A stretch of DNA of 64,000 nt from Toxotes chatareus (GCA_016801885.1 JAFBJY010001444.1:1-64000), one strand, 5' to 3'; shown: positions 52,987 through 64,000, counted from the first letter of the stretch. Notes: generated by a model not told the origin, from the sequence alone. Translations and numbers: made by a program.

Positions 52987-54507
52987 CCTTAGAGCCAAAT
53001 TTCAGAACTGCCAGTGACTGCACAATAGCAGTGAGACATGTCAGCATTGCGCTCCATCTCACCCCTCTCAGCCTCCAGAAGTGCCATCTACTGCTTATCA
53101 ATAGTTTCCCCACTTCTTAACCTCACTGCCAATTCCTTCCATGCTTTCATGCAATTGAGGTGTTGTGGACTGCTTTCATGTGAGGTAAGCACTGTGATGT
53201 TTCAATCTTCCATTCCTGAACTTGTTAAATTAGTTTTCCTTTTGGAAAACAATTTGCAGCAGAAGCAAAAAAGGCTGTTGTTCTCCATGGAATATGTCAG
53301 CCAAGTTCTTCATTTTTTCACCACTAATGTCTTCTTAAAACAGTGGTCCTCTGCAGACCAGCTCAGTCCGAATCTTGTCAGTCAGAGGTGAGGGCCAGTT
53401 AGCAAGGTCAATTGACAGAGGCTCATCCTCAGCAGCGGGGCAGAGTGAGGGTTCAGCTCCAGGTATTTCTATCAGACAACATATTGACACATTACTCATA
53501 GCACATAGCAGTGGAACATAACACATAGACCTACTCAGAAATGATCAGAAATATTAAAATTACATTAAATTGCAGTTGTCCAGTTGTAGACTCGGCATAT
53601 CCCCTTTACACAAAAACACACAAATACACACACACACGCATAAACAGAGAGATACATGCAAAAACCCACCTGAAGGCTCATGCAGGGCAGAAGTAGAGGC
53701 AAAGAGGTCTTCATCCTCAATATCAGATATTTGTGGAGACATATGAGTAGCTGAGGACGTAGATGGTAGCTCATGCTGAAGGATCGAGACCATTTCAGAA
53801 GAGGCCTTTGTAGCTGGGGAGGTGGGTGGCTCATCCTGGCTAGTGGAAGAGGATGCGCCAAAATATTTTAGAAGTGACCCTGAAATTGCAATTGAATTGA
53901 AATTGAAATTGACATCAAAACACAGTAGGCTACAATATAATTTTTATACAAAACATCCATTAATTGCAAATTTAAATAAACATGCCCTTACATATTAAAC
54001 GTCTGTCATTAGACGCTATTTTAATCGATCTTTCAGGGAGGAACAATTAGCTCCTCGGTTGCTGCCTGGAATTCTATGCTTGGCACACTTTTAGTTATGA
54101 CTGGTTAAACTATGCTTTGTCACGTAAATAGAGTTGTCGTAAACGGCAAATGTTCGCCCTGAAACTACATACAGATATGAAAATTCTGTTGGCTAATTAC
54201 AGGGCCCAACGTTAACCCAAATGATTCACATAAATAATAACTGAACTTGTAACAGTTTTGTTGCAAAGCACAGTCTTATGGTGAAATTAGATCTCGTGTT
54301 TGTTAAGACCGAATTATTGTTGTATAAGCATAGCAAGCATCATAGCAAGAAGGCTAACAAACGTAAGAGTTAACCACCAATTAACATTAGGCCTTAATTG
54401 TGACATGGATACCGTAATCATATAGAGAGAACATAGTTACATACCTTTATCTTTTGCTTGTTTTTCCTAAATTGGGCACCTGATGGCTTTGACCTTTTTC
54501 TGTCCAT
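52987..54507 (-). pseudogene. hAT transposase of ZMYM5-like type, exon remnants
   Basis: Minus-strand exons: 54,507-54,445 (MDRKRSKPSGAQFRKNKQKI, donor GTATGT); 53,880-53,670 (SLLKYFGASSSTSQDEPPTS, SPQISDIEDEDLFASTSALH, donor GTGGGT); 53,468 onward (PLSIDLANWPSPLTDKIRTE, LVCRGPLF), which soon loses its frame. A decayed TTF-type zinc-finger part lies near 53,230-52,995 (HLNCMKAWKELAVRLRSGET). This resembles the N-terminal half of ZMYM5-like hAT transposases; the RNase H core is not present. 53,881-54,444 is intron with nothing else recognisable. Confidence 0.65.
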
Positions 54508-55050
54508 GATCTCTGTGTTTATTTGGCACTCGACAGTCAAAAGATTTCCCATGCCCCAAAACTGTCACTCACGATCAGAAGTCAAGACTAAAACAATTCA
54601 CCTTGGTGACCACATAATTTTTTTCTATTACCTGTTTTTATTTTTATTACACAATTCAGAAAAAACAAAACCGTGCAGGAATTATAGGCCTGTATTTATA
54701 ATATGAATGAAATGTGCGTTATTTGGGAGAAAGTCCCACTAATTCCATTAGAGTATTGCTTCGTTCCAATTGGGAGAGACCCAGAGGTGAACTGTCCCCC
54801 GCGCCCCCTCCCCTTCCCCCTCCTCACACAGCTTCTGAGCACGGGACCTTCTCAGCAAGCAGGGGCGCCTGCAGCTGCAGCAGAGGGCGCAAATTTGCCA
54901 ATTCCCCACACATATGATCTATCAATATGATAGATAATCAGTATGATAGATAATAGAAAACTGTTTAGCGGCGCAGATGATTTTTTTTTTTTTCACATGG
55001 TTGTGCCGCCCCCCATGTGATGCCGCCCCGGGCGGCTGCTCGCTTTGCCC
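54508..55050. other. Transposon flank, GC-rich near 54,790-54,900 and 55,010-55,060
   Basis: No gene. The GC-rich blocks (cccccgcgccccctcccc; gccgccccgggcggctgctc) probably belong to the terminal regions of the neighbouring hAT. A tatgatagataat repeat lies at about 54,925-54,955. I could not fix ends. Confidence 0.35.
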
Positions 55051-55069
55051 GTGCCAAAATCCCATTAGC

Positions 55070-55230
55070 CTGTTTGTCATGTCATCATCTGCCGGTTATC
55101 TGGGTCCAGGCCCAGGACGCGGGGGCAAATCCCGCCCAGTCCAAAATGCACCGAAGTCCGATGCCACCTCCCACAGCCGTCCAGAGTGGGGCTCAAACCC
55201 ACGACCCCGAGAGATTGAGTGAAAGTTAAT
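55070..55230 (-). mobile_element. Possible tRNA-derived SINE (minus)
   Basis: The reverse strand of 55,170-55,215 reads ctctcggggtcgtgggtttg followed by agccccac, a tRNA-like B-box region. No complete SINE or duplication can be fixed. Confidence 0.4.
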
Positions 55231-56147
55231 TCAATAAAATAAATTAATATTATGAATTTATATGATCCGAGACCTTGGTGGTCATGACCCAAAGCTCATG
55301 ACCACAGGTGAGAGTAGGAACGTAGAGTGACGGTAAATCAAGAGCTTCGCCTTTTCTTTACCAGGACGGACTGGTACAGCTGCACTGAACCACCTCAATC
55401 TCACGCTCCGTCCTTCCCTGACTCAAAAACTAAATACCTGAGGCTGTGACGTTCCTGGTAAGTTTATCCTGCAAAGAAGATCAAGGGAGATCATGGCTGG
55501 ATAAAGTCACTCTGGGCAAAAATGATGTGTGGCCCCACCTGAGTCCTCTTTACTTCACTCTATATGTCCTACACCAACTAGTGATCTTATGATGGAAAAC
55601 TACAAAGCCCCAGGTTTGATGTGTGTTAGTTTAAGATCGTTAAAAAGAGAGAGATGATAGAGAGACTCTCTCATCATTTCATTTGATATTTATAAAACTG
55701 ATACATTTCAAAACAAGGGGGTTTCAGGTCTGAGGACCTATAGGGCAGCCTGCTTGGCCTGGTTGGCAGTTCAGCCTTGAAAGTTTCCAGTAGAACAGGG
55801 AGTGTGGATGCAACACATTTGTTTATGAGTCATTTCACACAGTGGACAGTCAGTTTGTCTCTTTTTCTTGTACTATATGAACCAAAAGGCTCATTTTTTT
55901 AATTCAGCACAGTCTGATTTTTTTGTCACCTTTCATCCCATTAATGCGAATGATGAGTACCATCATTTTTGAAGCTGTTGCACAGGTGTCTACCTGTATG
56001 TGTATATTTTCCTGTTGTTGCTGTCTCTCATTTGACTTGTTTATACAATAGTTTGATCAACTGTAGTCAACATTTCACTGCTTGTAGTTCACTTATTTAT
56101 TTATTTTTTACACAAGCTGATCCTCTAAATCTATTCAATATCCCATA
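55231..56147. repeat. Unclassified dispersed repeat at about 55,265-55,480; rest empty
   Basis: The words ttggtggtcatgacccaaag and gtaggaacgtagagtgacgg occur in a common fish repeat that I cannot assign to a class. 55,480-56,147 shows no recognisable feature. Confidence 0.35.
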
Positions 56148-56152
56148 TATAC

Positions 56153-56641
56153 TGTCGGGAACGTGGAAGGAGTGAGAGGAGGACACAGGCGCAGAGACAG
56201 AGTATAGGGGATCAGAAAACGTTTAATCAGTCCGGGTTCGATACATCGCAGTCAGTCCAATAAAGCAGAGGTACAATAGGGAGAAGGCAAACTCGAAATC
56301 CAAAATCCAGGCAGAGGTCAAACAATCAGTATCACAAGCACAACAAGAAACGCTGGAAAGCTTGGTAGAAACACAAGGAACACACAAGACAATCTGGCAA
56401 GAAGTGCAGGGAGGACGGAGACTAAATACATCAGGGGCGTGGAGACAATTACACACAGGTGAAACATATTAAGGAGGAAGGGTAATCAGGAGGTGGAGGC
56501 ACACACGAGGAGAGGGAAGTCAAGACACCTGAAACGAGAGGAAGACCCGTGAACAATAGGAAACTCAAGCATTACCAAAATAAAACAGGAAACACTAAAT
56601 AACCAATAAGGGCGCCCTGGCTCCCAGGGTGAAACCTGACA
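56153..56641 (-). mobile_element. Solo LTR, 489 bp (minus)
   Basis: It starts tgtcgggaacg and ends gaaacctgaca, with a perfect 5-bp duplication tatac (56,148-56,152 and 56,642-56,646). On the minus strand ATTAAA lies at about 56,222-56,227. No internal region remains. Confidence 0.9.
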
Positions 56642-56646
56642 TATAC

Positions 56647-56922
56647 ATTGTGTTTATTTTTGTTATAAACAACCAGTCCATCTGTAACTTCCTGTATTGT
56701 TCACTTTATTGCTCTGCTTGCTAAAAATTAAAATAATTTTTAAATTATTTTAAATCTCATTTTAAATCTCAGTGGGTTTAAATGATTGAAAATAGTTCTA
56801 TTGGTTTCAGAGACTTGCAGTTAGTACCCACTCTGTTTTCCTGTTTCAGTCGTTCTCTCTCATCTTTTCTTGTAAACCTTCATTTTGCTTCCTCAGAGTT
56901 AAAAGCCAACACCTGGAAGTCA
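56647..56922. other. No feature seen
   Basis: AT-rich sequence between the solo LTR and the duplicated hAT. Confidence 0.4.
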
Positions 56923-58410
56923 ACACCGAAAGAAATTATTATGCCAATTATTAGTACCATTGCATTTATGGCTATGACTGTGTACTAACCTCACTAAAAT
57001 TGCAAGGCATTGCGATTACATAAATTAATATGAATGTTTCAAAGAATAAATCAATTTAAACAAGATTGTAAAATAAATATGTTCTCTCATAAAAACACAA
57101 AGTGCATATAAGTCAAGTGCATTTTAAAATTTTTGCTGTAGGACTACAACATAATAGTGTATCAAAACAAAGATTGCCATAGTCCATATGTTAACCGTAG
57201 GCCTTTAACAACAACAAATGCACCAAGAATTGCAGTGCTTTAAGTTAAGTTTTAAACTTCCTTGCCTTTTCAAAAACGTCCACCACAGATGGAGTGGGCG
57301 TGCTGGGAGGGATTTTCCTTTTCTGTGCTGCATTCCTCTCATATTCAGCATAGCGATCGAGATGTTTGGATTTCAGGTGATAAATTAAACCCGACGTGGA
57401 GAAATTCTTTGCAGATGCACCCCCTCTTGAAATTTCGACATTACATGTTTTGCAAATCGCTATCCGTGTGTCTTTCTCAGATTTACTAAAATACGTCCAC
57501 ACCGCAGACATGTTGGCCTTTCCAGACAAGCTTGTACTGGCCGCAGTTTTTGCTTGTGTCATCACAACATCCTTGCATCTTGCACACAAGGTCAGGAGCA
57601 CGTTGGCTGGAAGTGGAGAGAGGAGAGCCCCTAGTAAATGACAGCTTCAAATATTTGGAATAGATTTCAGAAATATTATAACACTCTCTCTTATCTCTCC
57701 TCAACTGCTACCTCAACAGCCTGGCTTAACTAGACAGGAAGAGAGGGACAGATTATTACAATAAGTGATAAATAGCAAACCTAAAAAGCCAAATTAAAAA
57801 TAAAAATATTTGGAACTACCTGGAAAAACTGTGCAACTATCTAAACCATCAAAACATTTAGTATCTTTAGGTTACGTTTTTTATTTTTGATAATAATCAG
57901 GAAAATCTCATACTAACTGCAGTGATACTGTAGAAAAAACTTGCATGGAACGAAAACAAAACACAATTTAAGGCAACTGCTGAGACAGGAAATAACATTA
58001 TTCATTGCTCACCATTCTCATGTAATTCTACACGATTCACGTGTAGGTCACCTGTTTTGTTTGTTTTTTCGCCAAAAGGTGAGCAATTTTCATGCCTGTC
58101 CATCACCTAAAAGTCCTGTTATTATCCTAACATTACTACCTGCTTACCTGCTGTGCCTGTGCTACACTTCCCTGGTCACTCTGTCCCTCGGGTTCCCTGT
58201 CAACAGTCTCTGGCTGCTCCTCTCCTTGTTCACATTCAACCTGGCCTACACCAGCCCCTCCAGAGAATATGTCTATTATTTTTGTTATTATAGCACATTT
58301 TGCTATAATAACTGCTGATTTTTTTTTTTAATCTTTTAGCCCGCAACTTCTCCGCACTTCCTTTCTTCCGCTTCTCCATGTTTCCACGCTCAACACTATG
58401 AAACTGGCGA
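56923..58410 (-). mobile_element. BED-finger hAT relic, tandem unit 1
   Basis: The unit starts acaccgaaagaaattattat and is repeated from 58,411, a period of 1,488 bp. It contains a BED exon (57,601-57,245) and a damaged first exon near 58,380-58,290 (MEKRKKGSAEKLRAK). It lacks the transposase core and its own left terminal repeat. Confidence 0.8.
57245..57601 (-). pseudogene. BED zinc-finger exon of hAT transposase, unit 1
   Basis: It reads KANMSAVWTYFSKSEKDTRI, then AICKTCNVEISRGGASAKNF and STSGLIYHLKSKHLDRYAEY. The finger is C-x2-C (CKTC) and H-x4-H (HLKSKH), all ligands present. The text ends at PPSTPTPSVVDVFEKARKFK, after which the catalytic domain should follow but does not. Confidence 0.8.
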
Positions 58411-60083
58411 ACACCGAAAGAAATTATTATGCCAATTATTAGTACCATTGCATTTATGGCTATGACTGTGTACTAACCTCACGAAAATTGCAAGGCATTG
58501 CGATTACATAAATTAATATGAATGTTTCAAAGAATAAATCAATTTAAACAAGATTGTAAAATTATTATGTTCTCTCATAAAACACAAACAAAGTGCATAT
58601 AAGTGCATTTTAAAATTTTCGCTGTAGGACTACAACATAATAGTGTATCAAAACAAAGATTGCCATAGTCCATATGTTAACCGTAGGCCTTTAACAACAA
58701 CAAATGCACCAGGAATTGCAGCGCATGTTTTAAACTTCCTTGCCTTTAAAAAAACATCCGCCACAGATGGAGTGGGCGTGCTCGGAGGGATTTTCCTTTT
58801 CTGTGCTGCATTCCTCTCATATTCAGCACAGCGATCGAGATGTTTGGATTTCAGGTGATAAATTAAACCTGACGTGGAGAAATTCTTTGCAGATGCAACC
58901 ATTCTTGAAATTTCGACATTACAAGTTTTGCAAATCGCTATCCGTGTGTCTTTCTCAGATTTACTGAAATACATCCACACCGCAGACATGTTGGCCTTTC
59001 CAGACAAGCTCATACTGGCCGCGGTTTTCGCAACATCATCACAACATCCTGTTTCGGCCGTGTTGTTTGGTGATAAAATATTTGGAATAGATTTCAGAAA
59101 TATTATAACACTCTCTCTTCTCTCTCCTCAACTGCTACCTGCTACAGCCTGGCTTGACTAGACAGGAAGAGAGGGACAGATTATTACAATTTATTAAGTG
59201 ATAAATAGAAAACCTAAAAAACAAATTAAAAATAAAAATATTTGGAACTACCTGGAAAAACTGTGCAACGATCTAAAGCATCAAAAACATTTAGTATCTT
59301 TAGGTTACATTTTTATTTTTTTTGATAATAAGCAGAAAAATCTCATACTAACTGCAGTGATACTGTAGAAAAAACTCACAAAACACAATTTAAGGCAACT
59401 GCTGCGACAGGAACTAACATTATTCACTGCTCACCATTCTCATGTAATTCTACACGATTCACGAGGTCACCTGTTTTGGCTTCAAACGGCGAATTTCGCC
59501 GAAAGGTGAGCGATTTTCATGCCTGTCAATCACCTAAAAGTCCCGGTATTATCCTAACATTACTACCTGATACCTGCTGTGCCTGTGCTACACTTCCCTG
59601 GTCACTCTGTCCCTCGGGTTCCCTGTCAACAGTCTCTGGCTGCTCCTCTCCCTGTTCACCTTTAACCTGGGCTGCAGGGGACATGGAGGCTACAGTGGCC
59701 CCTCCAGAGAATATGTCTGTTATTTTAGCACATTTTGCAGCGTCTATAGCAAGATTTTTAATTTTTAGCCCGCAACTTCTCCGCACCTCCTTTCTTCCGC
59801 TTCTCCATGTTTCCACGCCAACGCCATGAAACTGGCGGGGATCAGTGCAGAGAAAGGGTGGGGCCACTCTGGTAAGCTACTATATCCTGATTGGTTTAGT
59901 CCAGTCGAAGATGGACCAATGGGCCACCCCTCTAAATTGCGGGCCGTTTAAAAAACAAAAAATACAGCATCGCCCCTAGGACTGTCGGCCCATCGGGAAA
60001 GTGCCCGGTATGCCCGATTACCAGTGTGATAAAAGTCTTCGGCCGAAAAATTTTCGGTGGCCGAATATTCAATGCATCCCTAG
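58411..60083 (-). mobile_element. BED-finger hAT relic, tandem unit 2 and terminal end
   Basis: This is the second unit (58,411 to about 59,838), followed by a unique part ending ttcaatgcatcccta at 60,083. That is a hAT-like terminal end with the ccgaaaaattttcggtggcc fold near 60,045. The first exon region near 59,810-59,560 reads MEKRKKGGAEKLRAK, then (other frame) DAAKCAKITDIFSGGATVAS. Confidence 0.75.
58648..59013 (-). pseudogene. BED zinc-finger exon of hAT transposase, unit 2
   Basis: This is almost identical to unit 1 (KANMSAVWMYFSKSEKDTRI; CKTCNVEISRMVASAKNF; YHLKSKHLDRCAEYERNAAQ), with a few substitutions. All four finger ligands are kept. It is truncated in the same place, so the duplication happened after the element had lost its core. 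Confidence 0.8.
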
Positions 60084-60407
60084 ACAGTTTACATGACATT
60101 TGTTCATCACACAGGTGACACAGGTCCAACATGATGCCTGTCAGTCAGAGCAAGGTAAAGAGACTGAAACATATTTGATTAGAACGCTCATCAGGACTAA
60201 AGAATAAGAAGTATGGTGAATAATAATATATGTCTTGTGTACTGTTTAGAGCAGACACATTATGGTGCCTCACCTTACTGCATAACTCTGAACCTCAAAG
60301 ATCTGTAAGAAAAATAATGCGGAAATTAGCTGCAATTCTCCATCACACCACATGATGCAGCTGATTAATCTGATTTATCACTTTGGGTTCAGCATCTGTG
60401 AATGAAT
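60084..60407. other. No feature seen
   Basis: Flank between the hAT end and the B30.2 exon, AT-rich. Confidence 0.4.
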
Positions 60408-60800
60408 AAAAAAAAAAAAAGTTCCGGTACAGGGTGGAGGAGGTGGAGGAGTCTCAGTGTGTCTGCAGAAACTGTAGAAGGACAGAGCAGCAGCAGAGCA
60501 GTCCAGATACACTGATGATTCTCTTTCAGATCCAGAGGAACACACAGGGATGATGGTGGACTTGACAGTGGAGCTGTTCTCAGAGCAGCTCAGACTGCAG
60601 CACTGAGAGTCTTCCACTTCTTCTGGTTCCTCTGTCAGTCACTGCTGGATGAAGCTCTCCTCTCCACTCTACCTCCCAGTAACATGGACCAATCAGAGCC
60701 TCTCTACACACAAGCTGCTGCTGCTTCAACCTCTCTGGATCATCAGGACACAGCTCGTCCTCTCTCTCAACACACACACCGTCCTCTTCACAGTCTCCAT
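60408..60800 (-). pseudogene. B30.2 (PRY-SPRY) exon of NLR 3, damaged
   Basis: The acceptor is ctctcaacag (AG at 60,802-60,801). It reads GDCEEDGVCVEREDELCPDD, PERLKQQQLVCREALIGPCY, WEVEWRGELHPAVT. After a frame change near 60,620 it reads DSQCCSLSCSENSSTVKSTI, IPVCSSGSERESSVYLDCSA and ALSFYSF. The canonical PRY start is replaced or lost, and the SPRY end dissolves into a proline-rich frame and a poly(A/T) run at 60,408-60,421. The fold is unlikely to be complete. Confidence 0.72.
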
Positions 60801-61837
60801 CTGTTGAGAGAAGAAGACAGACAACAGAGGTGATAAATCAGTGTTTACAGAGACTCACTTCATCAGCTGTCAGTCACTGATGCAGCACATCCAGTATAAA
60901 GAGCAGCAGGGACTTCAGTCCTGTTCAGAGCAGAAGTGGAGCAGCTGTGTAGTGTAGCAGCTTCCTCTCAGCTCTCATGTTAACGTATTGGAGTGAAGAC
61001 ACTGAGCTGGAAGCTCACACACCTGCAGAGACTTTTAGCATCAAGTCTGTTTACTCTGAACATTTCACTCAAGTCCACAGTGGAAATAAACTGCTGAGTC
61101 ATGAAGCTTCATTACTGCACAAACAGTTTAGTGATGGATTCACTGCTGTTACATGTCAACTCATGTTCCATTTAAAGAAAGAGTCTCTGTGTGTTGATGA
61201 ACATCTGATCTGCTTCTGAAATATCAGCTGACAAATAAACATGGAGGCTGTCACTGAAAGTATCTGACAGATGGACAGATATACAGATGTGATCACTGGA
61301 CTTCAGCAGAGGTTCTGCTCTGTATCAGACCACATGCTGACAAAATGTCATGATGCTTCTCTGAAATCAGAGCCAGTGATTTGCAGGCTGCAGTCAGACT
61401 GATCTCAGAGCTGTGACAAAGATCAAACTCATCAATTCTTTACTGTTGAAATGAGACAACAAACAGTTTCAGATCAGATTTGATGCTACGACACTTTGAT
61501 GAATGAGGAAAATTGTCTCTACACATCTTGTGTCAGCTGTGATCCAGCTCTACTACCTGTAGACATGAACACAACAACAGTCGTCTTCACATCAGCTCAA
61601 ACACACAATCATAATCAGGCTTGTGGCTGATCTGATTGGCTGACTGCTCTCTGTCTCTCTGTTTTTCTGTCCAATTATGAAGCCTGTCCCCGTTCTCCTC
61701 TCACAGCTTCAATGAGGAAAGCAGCCACTGAGAAGGTTGGATGTTTACAGGAGACACTGGATCTTTGCTTTGATACAAACTGTGATTCGGACAATACTGA
61801 TGAAAGCAGCATGGACTGACTCCAACCCTCTACTGAC
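60801..61837 (-). other. Intron of NLR 3
   Basis: About 1 kb between the last LRR exon and the B30.2 exon. No linker exon of the VEPGG-type was found. Short frames here have no recognisable content. Confidence 0.5.
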
Positions 61838-62011
61838 TTCAGAGTCTGCAGTCCACAGTCTGGACTCTCCACAAGATCAGACAGATCCTTCACTCCTGAA
61901 TCCTGCAGCTTGTTTCCCCAGAGGTCCAGGACTCTCAGATGGGAGGGGTTGGACTTCAGAGCTGAGGCCAGAGAAGCACAGCTGATCTCTGACAAACTGC
62001 AGCACCTCAAT
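61838..62011 (-). CDS. NLR 3, LRR exon
   Basis: This 174-bp exon lies between acceptor tttattcag and donor GTCAGTA. It reads LRCCSLSEISCASLASALKS, NPSHLRVLDLWGNKLQDSGV, KDLSDLVESPDCGLQTLK. The repeat is intact but atypical (WGNKLQDSGVKDLSDLVESP), so it may have diverged under relaxed or altered selection. It is in the same phase as the exon at 62,541. Confidence 0.87.
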
Positions 62012-62367
62012 CTGAATAAAGAATAAATCATGTGGATAAAAATCATTTCTAATCCAATCAGATATGTCCTAATCAATGAGCTTTCACTAACATGAGTAGA
62101 GGGACTTTGTCCTTCTCTTATTGTGGATCATCATAATGTCAGCCTTCTACACACATCATCCAAATGTCACCACAACATTCATACAACAGCAACAAATACG
62201 AGTGTGAGTTCTGAAGGTTTCATTTAAGTCAACAGACATTATTCATGACAACTGACTGAAATGAAGTGAAATCTTATTCATTCATTCAAGTTCTGGATGA
62301 AGATAAACCAGGTTCAGTTGTGGATTAAAGATATAAGATCTACAACAGTAACAGACAGTGAACTGAC
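62012..62367 (-). other. Intron of NLR 3
   Basis: Intron of 356 bp. It is closely similar, in reverse, to plus-strand sequence at 38,690-38,790 and 47,280-47,445. Confidence 0.7.
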
Positions 62368-62541
62368 CTCAGAGTCTCCAGTCTACAGTGTGGACTCTCC
62401 AGAAAACCACACAACAGCTTCACTCCTGAATCCTGAAGCTCGTTGCAGCTCAGATCCAGGTCTCTCAGATGGGAGGGGTTGGACTTCAGAGCTGAGGCCA
62501 GAGCAGCACAACTGATCTCTGACAAACTGCAGGAACTCAAT
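62368..62541 (-). CDS. NLR 3, LRR exon
   Basis: This intact 174-bp LRR exon reads LSSCSLSEISCAALASALKS, NPSHLRDLDLSCNELQDSGV, KLLCGFLESPHCRLETLR. The acceptor is tttattcag and the donor GTCAGTT. Upstream exons (NACHT) must lie beyond the window's right edge. Confidence 0.88.
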
Positions 62542-62596
62542 CTGAATAAAGAATAAATCAAGAAACCCAAAACAAAACAAAAACAAACAAACAAAA

Positions 62597-64000
62597 AAAA
62601 AGTCTGTATTTGTATCACTTGACTTAAGTGCAGCTTTTGACTTAAGGTCACACCATTCTTTTAGATAAACTTCACATCCTGACTGGCCTCTCTGGTACTG
62701 TTTTTATTTGGTTCAAGTCTTATCTTACTGACAGAGAATTTTATGTTAACATGGGCGAATGTTCTTTTAAAAGCTATAAATTAAATTGTGGTGTTCCCCA
62801 AGGTTCAATTTTAGGTCCTACACTTTTTAACCTTTACATGTTTCCACTTGGAAATGTCATCAGGAGGCAATGCACCAGCTTCCATAGTTATGCTGATGAT
62901 ACACAGCTTTACATTGCTGTGTCTCCTGATGACCCAGGGCCAATCCAGGCTCTTTTTAACTCTATTTTAGATATCAAATTATGAATGTCAGAAAATTTTC
63001 TACAACTCAATAAGCACAAAGCTGAAATATTGGTCACTGGTACTGCAGCTGAGAGAGGGAAACTCAATGTGAAACATCAAACTCAGTGAAAAACAAGTGA
63101 AAACCAAACCAGTCATCTTCGACTCAGATCTTAGTTTTGAGCCTCACATTTAAAATGTAATTAAAACTGCTTTTTATCATCTGAAGAACATTGCCAAAGC
63201 GCAACCATTTTCTCTCTCAAGCCAATGCAGAGACATTGCCGCAGGCTCTTATCACCTGCAGAATTGATGACTGCAACACTCTGCTTTCTGGTCTCCCTAA
63301 GAAGAACATATCTCAGCTACAGCTGCTTCAAAATTGCAGCACGTGTACTGACAAAGACCAGACAGAGAGCACAAATTACACCCATTTTAAAATGTCTACA
63401 CTGGCTTCCTGTCTGCTTTTAGAACTGATTTTAAGATCCCTTTATTGGTTTATAAAGCTCTTAATGGTCTTGGTCCAACCTATTTATCAAATTTGCTTTT
63501 AACCTATGAGCCCTCTAGAGCCCTCTGGTCTTCTGGTAGTGGCCTTTTAATTAAACCTAAAGTCAGAACAAAAACCTTTGGAGAAGCCTCCTTTTATTAC
63601 TATGGTCCAAGTTTCTGGAACAGCCTCCCTGAAGACCTGAGGGCAGCAAACTAATTAATCTGGCTTTTAATTGTACTTTATTTGTTTATTTATTTGTGTG
63701 TTTATTCACACATTTTAATACTGTATTTACTCCGTCAGATTTTCTATTTTAACATTTTTCTGATTGTTTTTCAAACTTCACTTTGATTTCTTTTAAATTA
63801 TTTACTTCATTCTATTATCATTTTGATTGTTCCTGTTATTTATTTATGTATTTTATATTATTTTGCAATTTTGACTATTTATCCTGCCTCCAGTGTTTTC
63901 TCATTTCATAGCCTTAAGGTTAATGATAGTGTTTCCTCAGTTCCTGTTTTTATTTAAACCTTTACTTATCATTTACATTGTGGTTATTGTGGTTATTGAT
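62597..64000 (+). mobile_element. L2-type LINE (family 2), copy 2, 5'-truncated
   Basis: It starts inside the RT (LDLSAAFD-type words near 62,617). It then reads YKLNCGVPQGSILGPTLFNL (62,770) and SYADDTQLYIAVSPDDPGPI (62,888), followed by C-terminal pieces in several frames (QLQLLQNCSTCTDKDQTEST; YKALNGLGPTYLSNLLLTYE; YYYGPSFWNSLPEDLRAAN ending at 63,654). The 3' untranslated region runs to the window end. It lies in the NLR 3 intron, in the opposite direction to the gene. Confidence 0.88.

Noticed and set aside
62751..62984. 77-codon plus-strand frame with YADD as a separate gene
   Set aside because: It is the RT catalytic segment of L2 family 2, already covered by that element.

Overview
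The window looks like teleost fish genomic DNA, probably from a spiny-rayed fish. Two things show this. It carries exons of the fish-expanded NLR family (FISNA-NACHT-LRR, the NLRC3-like or NLR-C group): a 1.8 kb FISNA/NACHT exon, phase-matched 174-bp LRR exons and B30.2 (PRY-SPRY) exons. It is also full of transposons typical of fish: Tc1, several hAT families, L2/CR1/Rex1-type LINEs, tRNA-derived SINEs and solo LTRs. I see no prokaryotic features, CRISPR arrays or rRNA genes. The species cannot be named from this.

Layout of the immune genes. NLR gene 1 lies on the minus strand (about 2.2-15.5 kb). It has a possible tiny first coding exon, an N-terminal exon pair, one FISNA/NACHT/winged-helix exon and three LRR exons. 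Its NACHT motifs are intact, but the exon carries a frameshift near 11,875, and no terminal exon is visible before the window starts. A plus-strand NLR tail (27.26-27.83 kb: linker exon plus broken B30.2) is orphaned. A second plus-strand NLR is hidden at 31.8-34.1 kb. It is recognisable only by nucleotide similarity to gene 1 because indels have destroyed every frame; plus-strand LRR remnants at 38.5 kb and 47.46 kb may belong to it. A third NLR, on the minus strand, runs in from beyond the right edge: LRR exons at 62.4 and 61.8 kb, then a damaged B30.2 exon at 60.4-60.8 kb.

Layout of the transposons. 0-1.9 kb: Tc1 and LINE remnants. 3.5-8.4 kb: SINE, LINE remnants and a LINE split by a 2.27 kb hAT element, which itself holds a 1.2 kb retroposon coding for a small membrane/coiled-coil protein. 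9.3-11.1 kb: L2 inside an NLR intron. 16-19.3 kb: LINE and SINE pieces. 22.9-26.9 kb: five successive insertions inside one another within a hAT transposase relic. 28.8-34.3 kb: error-rich or very decayed sequence. 34.3-47.0 kb: two L2 families inserted into each other, with solo LTRs and a foldback MITE. 47.5-54.5 kb: two hAT relics enclosing a second copy of the membrane-protein retroposon and a nearly complete LINE. 56.1-60.1 kb: a solo LTR and a tandemly duplicated BED-finger hAT.

The only host function I can support is innate immune sensing by NLR proteins. Everything else is mobile DNA that has expanded, split and partly destroyed this NLR cluster. The best candidate for something undescribed is the membrane/coiled-coil retroposon (6,045-7,273, second copy near 48.9-49.6 kb).
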